A program made the translations under genes and the position numbers. Shown here one piece after another: positions 47,001 to 57,198 of a stretch of DNA of 64,000 bases (position 1 is its first letter; each line of letters opens with the position of its first letter). The DNA is from Fodinibacter sp963811825. Its GTDB lineage: Bacteria; Actinomycetota; Actinomycetes; Actinomycetales; Dermatophilaceae. The stretch lies in contig CAWESS010000024.1 in NCBI GenBank assembly GCA_963811825.1, forward strand, positions 124,001 through 188,000. The letters are read 5' to 3'. The notes beneath the pieces were generated by a model. That model was not told the DNA's origin. It saw only the letters and a list, made by a program, of their open reading frames with translations, and made no database searches.

Positions 47001-47593
47001 GAGGGCATCTCCCAACGGGGGTCGGTCTCGAGGGCCTGGCGGAGCTTGGCGAGGCAGCGGCCTCGGGTCGGGCCGATGCTGCCCACCGGCATCCCGAGCG
47101 CCTGGGCGACGGTCGCGTAGTCCGGCTTGTCGGCGAAGGCGATGACGCGAAGCAGCGCCCGGCACCGTTCGGGAAGCGTCGCGAAGTGCTGCCACACCAG
47201 CCTGCCGTCGACGTCGGCGAGCAGCGAGTCCTCGGGTGAGGGTGCCGTGGCGTCGGGCTCCTGCTCCCGCACGTCGCCGTAGGCGGACGGCTCGTCGCGC
47301 TGGCGGCGGGCGACGACCGCCCAGGAGTCCCGTTTGGTCGTCGTGAGCAGCCACTTGAGCACCGACTGCGGGTCGGCGATCGAGGGCGCGTGCTCGACGA
47401 GCTTGAGCCACGTGTTCTGCACGACGTCCTCGGCGGCCTGGTGCGAGAGCCCCTGCTGGCGGGCCACGTGCCACAGCAGTGGGGTCACCTCGTCGACGAG
47501 GGTCGACATCGCTGCTGACTGGCCTGCCCGGTAGGCGCGGAAGGCGTTGGCGGCGCGCATCGCCAGGCTGTCCGCGCCGGCATCCGTCTGCAT
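46997..47593 (-). CDS. ECF-type RNA polymerase sigma factor
   Basis: 198 residues. Region 2 reads VTPLLWHVARQQGLSHQAAE, DVVQNTWLKLVEHAPSIADP with the conserved D-x-x-Q-x-x-W/F core; SVLKWLLTTTKRDSWAVVAR follows. Region 4 reads LVWQHFATLPERCRALLRVI, ADKPDYATVAQALGMPVGSI, GPTRGRCLAKLRQALET, a clear HTH with the G-x-x-x-x-R-x-x-R-x-x-A-x-x-x-L recognition helix. The ATG at 47593 overlaps the protease stop (TGATG). It presumably drives transcription of its own operon; no anti-sigma factor with a standard fold is adjacent. Confidence 0.9.
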   Translation of the reverse strand: MQTDAGADSLAMRAANAFRAYRAGQSAAMSTLVDEVTPLLWHVARQQGLSHQAAEDVVQNTWLKLVEHAPSIADPQSVLKWLLTTTKRDSWAVVARRQRDEPSAYGDVREQEPDATAPSPEDSLLADVDGRLVWQHFATLPERCRALLRVIAFADKPDYATVAQALGMPVGSIGPTRGRCLAKLRQALETDPRWEMPS

Positions 47594-49364
47594 CACGAGG
47601 TCACCCCCCGCGGCCCGGCAGGCAGGTCGTCGACGACCTCGGTGACCTGCGCGATGCGGGCCTCGGGTTTCACCTCGAGCGTCGAGTCCCGGCCATGGCC
47701 GCGGCCACGTGGCCGGCGTACGCCGGGGCGGAGAACGAGCTTCCGCTCCAGATCCCGAAACCGCACGAGTAGTCGTCGGGGTCGGGAGTGCTGCGCGGCC
47801 GGCATGCCGGGACGGGCCTCGACGTGCAGTGCAGGGCGGAGCGACCCGTTCAGGCCCGTCGGCATCGTGCTCACCACGCCGACGCCGCAGCGGTAGGCGT
47901 GCACCCATGACCCGGTGTTCGAGAAGGGGGCGACGGTGGCGTGCTCGATGTTGCGGGGTCGCACGGGTTGGTCGCGCCGACGCTCACGAGGGGTGCTGCG
48001 TGCACTGACGTGCCGGTCTCGTCCATGACGGGTCTCGGGGCGAGTGCGGCGGGCCAGAACTCGAGGGTCGTGGCGCCGTTGCCTGCGGCGGCGACGACGC
48101 ACACGCCGTCGCACCGCAGCTTGCGCAGCGCCGCGAACAGCCCGGCCTCGTCGCTGACCGACCGCGGGGTCTCGTGGTAGTACCCGAACGACAGCGACAC
48201 GCACGTCGAGCGGCGGCACCGTCCACCCTCCCCTGCTGGCGCAGGCGGTTCCAGATGATGAGCTTCTCGAGCGCCTCGACGACGTCCGCCTCGTCGGCGG
48301 CGCCGTCTCCGTACATCACCGGCACGATGACGAGGGTGGCGTCGGGGGAGTGTTGGCGCACGACCCCGGCGACGAAGGTGCCGTGGCCGGCCATGGGGTC
48401 CAGGGTGCCGTTGACCAGGTCGACCGTCACCCCGCTGCGCTCGGGGTCCTTGGCGGCCGAGAAGCGGAGACCGACCGGGACCGGCTTCCCCGTCCTGGGG
48501 TCCTCGACCGTCGGGTCGCGGTCGACGAGGGTGGACCCCACGGGGAACCAGTCGTGCTCGCCGAGCCCGGTGTCCAGGATCGCGACGACGGGGGAACGAT
48601 GCCCCGTGGGGGTGCTCGGCGTGAGGTGGAAGGCCACGGGCATGCGCCCGTCAGCCGACCCGGGGGCCGCCACCCCCGAGGCATAGCCGACTCCGGACGC
48701 GTAGCCCACGCCGGAGGCGTAGCCGACTCCCGAGGCGTAGCCCACGCCGGAGGCGTAGCCGACTCCCGAGGCATAGCCCACGCCGGAGGCATAGCCGACT
48801 CCCGAGGCGTACCCGGCACTCATGAGGATGTGGCAGAGGCTCCACTGCGACACCTGCGAGGAGTTCTCGTCCGTCTCCTGCCGGGCCCGCTGCAGCACCT
48901 CCCAGGCGTCGACCGGCGCTGCCAGCCGACCGGCATCCGGCTGGAGCTCGACGATCGTGCGGGCGACGGGGTCGAGCTCGCCGGCGAGGTCCAGGGCACG
49001 AGCCAGCTCGGCGACCGTGGGTTGGCGCGGAGGCAGCTTCTCGACGTCCTCCGTGCGCTCAGGGTCACGGGACGTCGTTGACCACGACGGGGGTGAAGCC
49101 CATGCTCTCGCCGAGGCGCTGGAGCTCGGAGAACGGGCCTGAGTTGGTCTGGCCCCCGGGCAGACCCGGGAGGATGAGGCGGTCGGGCCGGTACGCCGTG
49201 GGGTGCGGCGGCGGCTCCTCGCCCCGGACCACCGCATCGTCGGGGGAGAGCATCGTCGCGTGGAACCGCCGGAACGCCGACGCCGGGACGCCGAAGACCG
49301 GGAAGTTGTGTCGCGCCCCACCCGTCCGTCCGCCGGTGGTGTCGTCAGGGGTGGTCTCGCTCAT
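47593..49364 (-). CDS. S8 subtilisin-like serine protease without signal peptide, first gene of the operon (frameshifted)
   Basis: About 590 residues. Start MSETTPDDTTGGRTGGARHN with CAGGAG upstream; no secretory signal is present, so it is likely cytoplasmic. An N-terminal helical region is followed by eight GYASGV hexapeptides (48672-48818). The catalytic triad lies in HRSPVVAILDTGLGEHDWFP (Asp), DPMAGHGTFVAGVVRQHSPD (His) and GIWSGSSFSAPAYAGHVAAA (Ser), with the oxyanion Asn in VCVVAAAGNGATTLEF. Frame changes near 49070, 48230, 47960 and 47720 are needed to join these. The end GPRGVTS overlaps the sigma factor ATG. With the CHAT protein it makes a two-protease operon. Confidence 0.8.
48672..48818 (-). 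repeat. 18-bp tandem repeat encoding (GYASGV)8 inside the subtilisin gene
   Basis: Eight in-phase copies of a six-residue unit Gly-Tyr-Ala-Ser-Gly-Val, with third-base differences that alternate between neighbours (Pro-type CCGACTCC versus CCCACGCC on the plus strand), giving a 36-bp higher-order period. The repeat begins just after SLCHILMSA and ends just before AAPGSADGRMPVAFH, so it links the N-terminal region to the peptidase domain. Copy number should be slippage-prone. Confidence 0.9.
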
Positions 49365-49572
49365 GCGGTGCTCCTGAAGGGGCCGGTCCGAGGCGCGAAC
49401 GCGCTCGCTCCAGCGTAGTGAGGATGGTCGTCACTGCACAGGAGGCCGAACGGCCCGTGCTGATACACCCGCCCTCAGAACTTCTTTCCAGCGACGCGTA
49501 TCACCGCGGCGGCGACGCGCTCCTGCCACCGTGACGGACGCGTTCCGACAGTGATCGCCTGGGCGGAGGGGC

Positions 49573-49965
49573 TCAGGCGGCGCCGTCGGTGCGCGTCGCG
49601 CCCGACCGCGGGTCGGGGGTCCCCTGGGGCATCGCGGGCTGGGCGCCGTTGGCTGGCGGAGTGGTGCTCCCGGGACTGCCGGGCGGTGAGGTGCTGGGGC
49701 TCGAGGTGATCGTCTCGGCCGTCACGGTACGGCTGGCGCGCAGCCGCTGACCGGTCGCGCGAGCGGCATCCGCGACGACGTCGGCCACCGCCGGGGCAGC
49801 CTTGGTCCGAGCGGCCTCCTTGGCGTTCGCGACCTGCTTCTGGACGGGTCGGGAGTGCCACACCTTGCCGGAGGTGCGGGCAATCTGTTCGTACCGTTGC
49901 CGGCCGGCGCGGGTGCCGAGGACGTACCCGGCGGCCAGGCCCGCGATGAAGGTGAGCTTCGCCAT
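49573..49965 (-). CDS. YtxH-like small membrane-associated protein
   Basis: 130 residues. MAKLTFIAGLAAGYVLGTRA followed by GRQRYEQIARTSGKVWHSRP is the actinobacterial YtxH-like pattern: a short hydrophobic anchor with G-x-x-x-G-x-R-A-G-R-x-R-Y-E-x-I. The rest is an Ala/Lys helix (VANAKEAARTKAAPAVADVV) and a Ser/Pro/Thr-rich tail. AGGAG precedes the ATG at 49965. Function unknown, probably envelope stress related by family. The 200 bp to the operon at 49364 holds no gene that I can support. Confidence 0.7.
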   Translation of the reverse strand: MAKLTFIAGLAAGYVLGTRAGRQRYEQIARTSGKVWHSRPVQKQVANAKEAARTKAAPAVADVVADAARATGQRLRASRTVTAETITSSPSTSPPGSPGSTTPPANGAQPAMPQGTPDPRSGATRTDGAA

Positions 49966-50107
49966 GGGGACTCCTTGTCGTCGGCCTCAGACCTTACCCG
50001 CCAAGAGGCGCTCGGATGCCGGGAGCGGCGCTCGCTGCCACCGCACCGATCGGCGGGCGCCGTGCCCTCAGCCCGAGGCCAGTGCTGCACAATGGCTCTG
50101 CAGTCCA

Positions 50108-50194
50108 GGAGGGCTCGCATAGTGGCCTAGTGCGGCGGTCTTGAAAACCGCTAGGGGTGCAAGCCTCTCGTGGGTTCGAATCCCACGCCCTCCG
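50108..50194 (+). tRNA. tRNA-Ser (anticodon TGA)
   Basis: GGAGGGCTCGCATAGTGGCC opens a class II tRNA. The anticodon arm GGCGGT-CTTGAAA-ACCGC gives TGA, a long variable arm follows (TAGGGGTGCAAGCCTCT), the T arm is CGTGGGTTCGAATCCCACG, and the acceptor closes with GCCCTCC. CCA is not encoded. Confidence 0.95.
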
Positions 50195-50475
50195 CTCCTT
50201 GCCGCTGACGATTTCGAAGTCGCTCGTCATGCCATGCCGCCGAAACCGAAGTGATGCCGCTGTGGGCTCCCGGACCCGGCAGAGTCCGGGGGCTGAACGG
50301 TGGATTTCGAGACGCGCGAGTAACCGCGGTTGGTGCTATTTTCGGCGTCGGTTGCAGCAACAGCACTTCCTGGCAGTCGACTACCGCGTGCCTCAAGGGG
50401 AACTGGAGTTCGCATCCACGGTCGGTGCGACGTGTGCCGGCCGAGTGCTACACACAGAAAAGAGTCACCCCAGAT

Positions 50476-50679
50476 ATGGCACAGGGCACCGTGAAGTGGT
50501 TCAACGCTGAGAAGGGCTTTGGATTCATCGCCCAGGACGGTGGCGGCCCCGACGTCTTCGTCCACTACTCCGCAATCGACACGCAGGGCTACCGCAGCCT
50601 CGACGAGGCCCAGCGGGTCGAGTTCGAGGTCACGCAGGGCCCCAAGGGTCCGCAGGCCGACCAGGTCCGCGCGATCTGA
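50476..50679 (+). CDS. cold shock protein, CspA family
   Basis: 67 residues. AQGTVKWFNAEKGFGFIAQD carries RNP1 (K-G-F-G-F-I) and DVFVHYSAIDTQGYRSL carries RNP2 (V-F-V-H-Y). It is an RNA chaperone of the OB fold. ATG 50476. The 281 bp after tRNA-Ser contain no other gene that I can support. They probably hold the promoter and a long structured leader, as is usual for cold-shock genes; in-frame codons upstream of ATG are not protein-like. A terminator hairpin follows at 50700. Confidence 0.95.
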   Translation: MAQGTVKWFNAEKGFGFIAQDGGGPDVFVHYSAIDTQGYRSLDEAQRVEFEVTQGPKGPQADQVRAI

Positions 50680-50699
50680 CCCGAACACCCTCGAGTCTC

Positions 50700-50737
50700 G
50701 CGAAGGCCCCGTCCGGCATCCGGGCGGGGCCTTTCGC
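50700..50737. terminator. terminator hairpin after the cold shock gene
   Basis: GCGAAGGCCCCG and CGGGGCCTTTCGC pair across a 13-base loop that contains GGCATCC. One unpaired T lies in the right arm. It stands between the cold shock gene and the convergent penicillin-binding protein gene. Confidence 0.8.
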
Positions 50738-50764
50738 TGCCCACGCACGTGGTGCAGGTCCGCC

Positions 50765-52656
50765 TCAGAGAGCGGCGACCCGCGTGAGGAAGTCCTTCGC
50801 GATGGGGGCCGCCACCGTGCCGCCGCTCGTGCCCTCCTCGACGAGCACGGTGAACGCCACGTCGTCCTGGTAGCCGGTGAACCACACGTGCGGCGGGACG
50901 TCGGGGTCGGTGCCGTGCTCGGCCGACCCGGTCTTGCCGCGAACCGGCCCACCGGGGGCGCCTCGCGCCTCCGTGCCGGTGCCACCGGCCACGACTCCCA
51001 ACATCATCGCGCGCAGCTCGGCCACGGCCCGGCCGTCGATCGGGCTGGGCCGTGGCGAGGTGGGCTCGGAGCCCTTGACGAGCACGGGGGCCAGGAAGTG
51101 CCGCGCCCGATGCTCCCCGACATCACGGCCAGCGCGAGCGGTGAGACCTCGACGCGTCCCTGACCGATGGATGCCGCTGCGGCGTCGGTGCCGCCGGAGG
51201 TGGCCGGCACGCTTCCCTCGAACGCGTCGGCGACACCGAGCGTGTCGGCCCAGCCGGCGCCGATGCCCAAGGTCTTCGCGGCATTCGTGAGGTCGTCGTC
51301 GCCGAGCTCGTCCGCGAGGCTGACGAAGGCGGTGTTGCACGAGGCGGTGAAGTTCTTGAAGAACGTCGGGGTTCCCGGCAGCGACTCGCCCGCGTAGTTG
51401 CCGAACTCCCGGCCGTCGACGGTGAAGGTCTCGGGGCACGCAACCGGCGACGTCGGGGTCGTGATGCCCTCGGTGAGGTAGGCGTAACTCGTGGCCACCT
51501 TGAACGTCGACCCGGGTGGGTAGCGACCGGTCAGTGCGCGGTCGAAGCCGGTGCTCGGGCTGTTGGCCGCGGCGAGCACCTCACCCGTCGGGACGTGGAC
51601 GGCGACGATGGCGCCCGGCACCTTCAGCTCGGCCTCGGCCAGAGCCTCCTCGGCGGCACCCTGGATGCCGGGGTCGAGGGTCGTGACCACGTCGGCGCCG
51701 TCGGTCGCGGGCTGCTCGAACAACCCCGTGCCGCCACTGGTCTGGACGAGCAGCCCCACGTCTCCGGCCAGCTGCAGGTCGTACTGCGCCTGCAGCCCGC
51801 TCAGCCCCGCCCGGTCGCCGGCCACGTAACGACCCCCGCTCTCCTGCACCACCTCTGCGGTGACCTCACCGACCGTGCCGAGCAGCGGTTGGCCGAAGGT
51901 GCGCGTGGCCGCCAGCGGCTGCTCGGAGGTCGGGGCGATCACCCCCGGGGCGAGCGCCTCGATCTTCTCCGCGCGGGGCTCCCAGTCCGAGTCGCGGTAG
52001 GTGATGACGGGGATGGGCGCCTTCGAGCCCGCGGCGAGCGCCTTCGCCAGCGCGTCGGTGAGCGACCCGGCATCCGCCCCGACGATGGGCTCGAGGGCGG
52101 CGGCTGACTCGGGCGTCGCGTTCACCGGGTCGATGGCGACGTTGTGCACCGTCGCGAGCGGCATGAGGGCGGCCCCCGCACGGTCGACCAGGTCGCCGCG
52201 CTCGCCGGTCGTGCGGTCGAGGGTGAAGGTCTCGCCCGGCGGCAGGTCGGGGTGCCACGGGGTGCCCTGCGCGGGCGTGGCGACCACCCAGTCGTCACCG
52301 GACTGCGTCACGACAGTGGGCACGGTGTACGACCACGCCGCGCCTCCGGGCAGGGTCCAGCTCACGGCCAGATCGGCGGATGCCGTGTCGCCGTCACGCG
52401 CGCTGTCGTCGGCGGTCACCACGACGGGTGCCTCACCGAGGTCCTCGATGACGTCGGGGAAGGTGTCACGCACCGCGTCATCGGCGAACGGGACGGCACT
52501 GACGTCCTTGGCGGCCCACGCCGTGGCGAAGGCCGAGAGCGCGGCCCGTGCCGCGGCATCCCGGTCGGCCTCCTGCTGACGCCAGAACCACGCGCCGCCG
52601 GCCCCCGCAACGAGCACGAGGAGGGCAGCGACGACGAGCGCGATCCGGGACTTCAT
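50765..52656 (-). CDS. penicillin-binding protein with MecA_N domain, transpeptidase (one frameshift)
   Basis: About 630 residues. Signal/anchor MKSRIALVVAALLVLVAGAG, then an NTF2-like MecA_N domain (ALSAFATAWAAKDVSAVPFA), a PBP dimer domain (PLLGTVGEVTAEVVQESGGR) and the transpeptidase. Active-site blocks: RYPPGSTFKVATSYAYLTEG (S-x-x-K), FKNFTASCNTAFVSLADEL (S-x-N), and APGGPVRGKTGSAEHGTD (K-T-G). The frame changes near 51100 between VMSGSIG and HFLAPVLVKG. It cross-links peptidoglycan as a class B PBP. The MecA_N layout is the type sometimes linked to low beta-lactam affinity, but that cannot be judged here. Start ATG 52656. Confidence 0.88.
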
Positions 52657-52771
52657 GCCACCAGTCAACACGAGCTGCCGACCGAGATCCGCGCGCGGAG
52701 GCGGAGGGACGCCGCGCTCCGAGCGGGTTCGTCCCTCACCCCCTCAGACGCGCTCCCGGCATCCCCCCGCG

Positions 52772-52823
52772 CTCCGCCAATGACAAACGCCCCGCGGACG
52801 CGGGGCGTTTGTCATTGGCGGAG
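52772..52823. terminator. 52-bp perfect palindrome overlapping the tRNA-Ser 3' end
   Basis: Arms of 25 bp (52772-52796 and 52799-52823), CTCCGCCAATGACAAACGCC... and exact complement, with only two central bases. On the minus strand the hairpin starts with the last eight bases of tRNA-Ser(GCT), including its CCA, and continues through GC-rich sequence to GCGTTTGTC. It probably terminates the tRNA transcript. The outer part of the right arm repeats the tRNA end exactly in inverted form. Confidence 0.85.
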
Positions 52824-52907
52824 GCGGAGGGATTTGAACCCTCGATGGGGATGAACCCAAACCGCATTAGCAGTGCGGCGCCATAAACCGGGCTAGGCGA
52901 CGCCTCC
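52816..52907 (-). tRNA. tRNA-Ser (anticodon GCT)
   Basis: Minus strand GGAGGCGTCGCCTAGCCCGG opens a class II tRNA. Anticodon arm CCGCA-CTGCTAA-TGCGG gives GCT. The variable arm and T arm GAGGGTTCAAATCCCTC follow, and the acceptor closes GCCTCC with discriminator G and an encoded CCA at 52816-52818. Confidence 0.95.
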
Positions 52908-53010
52908 AACGTCGCACAGGGTAACTGGCGGGGAGCCCGACGGGCAAAGCGGGCCGGTGCGTGGGCCGACAACGCGAGCGTGACGGCACTCTGCCTGCCA
53001 GAATCTGGCC

Positions 53011-53651
53011 ATGCCACCGCCGGGGGACCCCACACCCATGCCATCGGACCCGACCGCCCCACCGGCCGAAGCGCCGCTCGTGCCACCGTCGCAGGCTGCA
53101 CCCCCGGCACAGCGCGGCCTCCTCCGTACGCCGCGCCCACGTGGCCGCAGCCGCCGCCTCGGGCTGCTCATGTCGAGTTGCCCCAGCCGCCGCCCGCGGG
53201 CGCCCATGACTCGGAACGGGCACTGCGCACATCCCACACCGCGCTCGGATGGGCAATCGGTGCAGTCGTTGGCGTGCTCCTTTGCCTGTGTGGCATGGCG
53301 TTCGCCGTCGGGCTGGCGGCGTCGGCGAAGGTCCAGGCGAACGAAGCGAGTGTTCTGGCAGCAGACGCGCAGGATCTCGCCTCGGAGGCGAATGTGGTCT
53401 ACGGACCGCTCAGAGGTGTCGTCTGGGACCTGCGTGCCCCCGGGCCTCTTGCCGGAGACCTTCTCGAGCAGCCACTCACCGACTTGCTGGCTGAGAACGG
53501 TCCGGAAGTCCAAGGTCTGACGTGCCCTGACACGCCCTTGGTGACCGTGTCGACCGCCGTGGTCTGCACGGCGAACACCGAGGACTCAATCTGGACGGGC
53601 GTCGTGTACTTCGAGGACACCGAGGGTTCCTTCGTCGTCCTCGAGCTCTGA
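53011..53651 (+). CDS. DUF4333-like membrane-anchored protein with proline-rich N-terminus (one or more frameshifts)
   Basis: About 212 residues. The start MPPPGDPTPMPSDPTAPPAE is a Pro-rich cytoplasmic segment. A single membrane helix WAIGAVVGVLLCLCGMAFAV follows. The extracellular part contains two cysteines in GLTCPDTPLVTVSTAVVCTA and ends WTGVVYFEDTEGSFVVLEL, resembling the actinobacterial DUF4333 fold (C-P-x(11-13)-V-x-C-T). The Pro-rich part and the rest lie in different frames, joined near 53130-53200. Function unknown. Confidence 0.6.
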
Positions 53652-53687
53652 GCGCGCCGGCGCCTCACCGTTTGCGAGGATGACGCC

Positions 53688-54206
53688 GTGCCCCTGACGA
53701 TTCGCCCTGCCCTCCCCGACGAGCTGGATGCCGTGGGGCGCCTCACCGTGGACGCCTACGTCTCGGGGGGCGTCATCGACCCCGCCTCGCCGTACCTGTC
53801 GTTTCTCTCGGATGCCGTCTCGCGCGCCTCCGGCGCGCAGGTGTGGGTCGCGGTCGACGAGCGCGGCGTGATCGGCACCGTGACCTACGTGGAACCGGGG
53901 TCCCCCCTGGCGGAGGTCTCGGGGCCGGGGGAGGCGGAGATCCGCACGCTGGCCGTCGACCCGGCCGCCAGTGGTCAGGGCATCGGTGAGGCGCTGACCC
54001 GCCGGATGCTCGACCTCGCGCGCGAGCGTGGCTTCGGCGCGGTCATCCTCTCGTCGTCGACGACGATGCACGCGGCGCACCGGCTCTACGAGCGACTCGG
54101 TTTCGTGCGGCATCCCGAGCGGGACTGGACCCCCGGCCGCGGCATCCAGCTCATCACCTATGGGCTCGAGCTGGGTGCTGACACGGCTGCCCAGGCGACC
54201 ACCTGA
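53688..54206 (+). CDS. GNAT-family N-acetyltransferase
   Basis: 172 residues. EAEIRTLAVDPAASGQGIGE followed by ALTRRMLDLARERGFGAVIL is the acetyl-CoA pyrophosphate-binding motif A (Q/R-x-x-G-x-G/A), and HAAHRLYERLGFVRHPERDW is motif B. GTG 53688 start. The acceptor substrate is unknown. Single gene, convergent with the histidine kinase (16 bp apart). Confidence 0.85.
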   Translation: MPLTIRPALPDELDAVGRLTVDAYVSGGVIDPASPYLSFLSDAVSRASGAQVWVAVDERGVIGTVTYVEPGSPLAEVSGPGEAEIRTLAVDPAASGQGIGEALTRRMLDLARERGFGAVILSSSTTMHAAHRLYERLGFVRHPERDWTPGRGIQLITYGLELGADTAAQATT

Positions 54207-54222
54207 GCACCCGACTGCGGCG

Positions 54223-55726
54223 TCAGGTGGCGGGCAGCAGCACCGAGAACGTCGTGTCACCCGGCCGGCTCGACACCTCGACGCGGCCGCCGTGGGCCTG
54301 GCCGACGGCCGCGACGATGCTCAGCCCCAGCCCGGTCGATCCGCCGTTGCGGTTTCGCGCGTCGTCCCCGCGCGTGAACCGCTCGAACACGGTGGCCTGA
54401 AGGGCTTCCGGCACCCCGGGGCCGTTGTCGGTCACGGAGATCCGCACGAGCGGGCCCTCCGGGCGCACCCGGGTGACCACCAGGGTCCCGGCCGGGGTGT
54501 GGGTGCGGGCGTTGGCGAGCAGGTTGGCCAGGATCTGGTGCAGTCGCGCCTCGTCACCGAGCACCTCGACGGGCTCCTCGGGCAGGTCGAGCTCCCACAC
54601 GTGGTCGGGTGCGGCGGCGTGGGCGTCGCTGACCGCGTTGACGGCGAGCAGCGACAGGTCGACGGGCTCGCGCTCGAGGGGGCGGCCGGCATCCAGGCGT
54701 GCGAGGAGGAGCAGGTCCTCGACGAGCACCTGCATCCGCAGCGCCTCCGACTCGACTCGACCGATGGCGTGCGTGACCGTGGGGGGCACCGGCTCGGTCT
54801 CGCGGCGGGTCAGCTCGGCATAGCCGCGGATCGACGCCAGCGGGGTGCGCAGCTCGTGGCTCGCGTCGGCGACGAACTGGCGCACCTGCGTCTCGCTCTC
54901 CTGGCGAGAGTGCAGCGCTGACTCGACGTTGTCGAGCATCGTGTTGAGCGCGAGCCCGACCTGGCCGACCTCGGTGTTCTCGTCGGCGTCGGCGGCCGGC
55001 ACCCGCTCGGCGAGGGCCACCTGGCCCGAGTCGAGCTTGAGGGCCGAGACCCGACGCGCCGTGGCCGCCACCCGGTCGAGCGGAGCCAGGCTGCGCCGGA
55101 TGAGCACCGTGCCGCCCACCCCGACGAGCACGAGCCCGATGGCGGTGCCACCGGCCACGAGGGCGAGCAGCTTGGCGAGGAGCTCGTCGACGGGCTCGGT
55201 CGAGACGCCCGACGACCAGCCGGGTGCCGTTCGTGAGTGTTTCTGCCCGGACCAGGTACGTGCCGACGTCCCCACCCACCTCGACGCGGACCGGCCGTCC
55301 GTCGGTGTCGGCACGCGCGATCCGCTCGATCTGCGCGGCGTCCAGGGTGTCGTCGTCGCGCTGGTCGTTGACGACCGTGTTGATCGGCACCCCGCTGACG
55401 GTGAGGGCCAACGGTGCCGCTCGGGGTCAGGCCGAGCATCAGCATGTCGCCCCCGCCACCTGGGGCGCCCGGGCCGCCGCGACCCCGACCGGGGCCGACT
55501 CTGCCGCCCGGGTCGACGGCGACGCCGGCGCGACCCTCCTCGACGCGACCGACGGCCGCGTCGAGGTCTGACACCAGCCCGGCCTCGAGGTAGCGCCGCG
55601 TCTCGAGCACGGTCAGGGCCCCGGTCGCCAACATGACGACCGAGAACAGTGCCAGCATCGACGCGAGCAGCTTGGCCCGTAGCGTCCAGCGGGAGGGGGA
55701 GGACGGCATCCGGCCAGCCTGCCCGA

Positions 55727-55730
<4 letters not shown>
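54223..55730 (-). CDS. sensor histidine kinase of a two-component system (two frameshifts)
   Basis: About 500 residues. First membrane helix AKLLASMLALFSVVMLATGA, an extracellular sensor region with a Gly-rich GRVGPGRGRGGPGAPGGGG loop, second helix LLALVAGGTAIGLVLVGVGG, then HAMP (IRRSLAPLDRVAATARRVSA). The DHp box QFVADASHELRTPLASIRGY contains the phosphorylated His. The ATPase domain shows LHQILANLLANARTHTPAGT (N box), SVTDNGPGVPEALQATVFER (G1) and GGSTGLGLSIVAAVGQAHGG (G2). Frame changes near 55410 and 55215 fall only in the sensor region. ATG 55730 overlaps the response regulator stop. It resembles the TrcS/TcrY-type kinases of actinobacteria. Confidence 0.85.
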
Positions 55731-56464
<734 letters not shown>

Positions 56465-56631
56465 GCCCTGAGTCTGCTGGCGCGCGCTGGGGTGAGTCCA
56501 TGCGTTTGCTGTGTGGATCCTGTGCGTGCTTCGCGGAGTTGCCAGCCGGCGGATGGGCCGGGCACAGGTGCCCCACAGGCGGCGCGCGCAACCTCGGGGC
56601 AAGCAGTCAACACTCCAGGAAAGGCGCCCTC

Positions 56632-57186
56632 ATGAACGAGCGTCCCGAAGACCAGAACAACCAGACCGAGCACACCGAGGCGATCCCGCAGCAGGCGGAC
56701 GACACCGCTGTCATCGGCTCTGACGACACCGCTCGGATGCCGTCCGCCCCCGACACGTCCGTCGCACCACCCGCGGTTGGTGCACCGGCGGTTGGTGCAC
56801 CGCAGTGGGCGGCTGCCGTGGACGGAGCTGCCGCCGTGCCCCGGGTTGGACCAACCGGCCCGGTTCAGGCGGCGGCCACCCCGGCCAAGGGGAAACCCTG
56901 GTGGAAGGGGCGAGTGGCGCTGGCTGGCGGGGCACTCGCCGCGGGGCTCCTGCTCGGTGGAGCTGTGGGTGCGACCACCGCAGTCGCGATCGGCGGGGTG
57001 GACGACCGCGTAGCCCAGGTGGGTGACGGCCTCGAGGGTGGTCGGCGCGGTTTCGACGGCGAGGGCCGCCCGCCCGGTGGTCGTCACGGTGGCGGCGAGG
57101 GTGAGCTGCCGGGACAGGGCCAGCTGCCGGGAGACGGGACATCGACCGACCCGGGCGAGGCCACCGGCACGAACGAGGCCACCTGA
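56632..57186 (+). CDS. single-pass membrane protein with Gly/Asp-rich external tail, probable two-component target
   Basis: 184 residues, no named family. An acidic N-terminus (MNERPEDQNNQTEHTEAIPQ) and a Pro/Ala stretch with a duplicated PAVGAPAVGAP lead to one helix VALAGGALAAGLLLGGAVGA. The C-terminal tail RRGFDGEGRPPGGRHGGGEG is Gly-rich, like the Gly-rich loop in the kinase sensor region. CAGGAAAGG precedes ATG 56632. It is divergent from the response regulator with 167 bp between, and two hairpins follow. Such small proteins next to TrcRS-like systems are often regulator targets (inference). Confidence 0.65.
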   Translation: MNERPEDQNNQTEHTEAIPQQADDTAVIGSDDTARMPSAPDTSVAPPAVGAPAVGAPQWAAAVDGAAAVPRVGPTGPVQAAATPAKGKPWWKGRVALAGGALAAGLLLGGAVGATTAVAIGGVDDRVAQVGDGLEGGRRGFDGEGRPPGGRHGGGEGELPGQGQLPGDGTSTDPGEATGTNEAT

Positions 57187-57198
57187 TCAGGACGCCCG

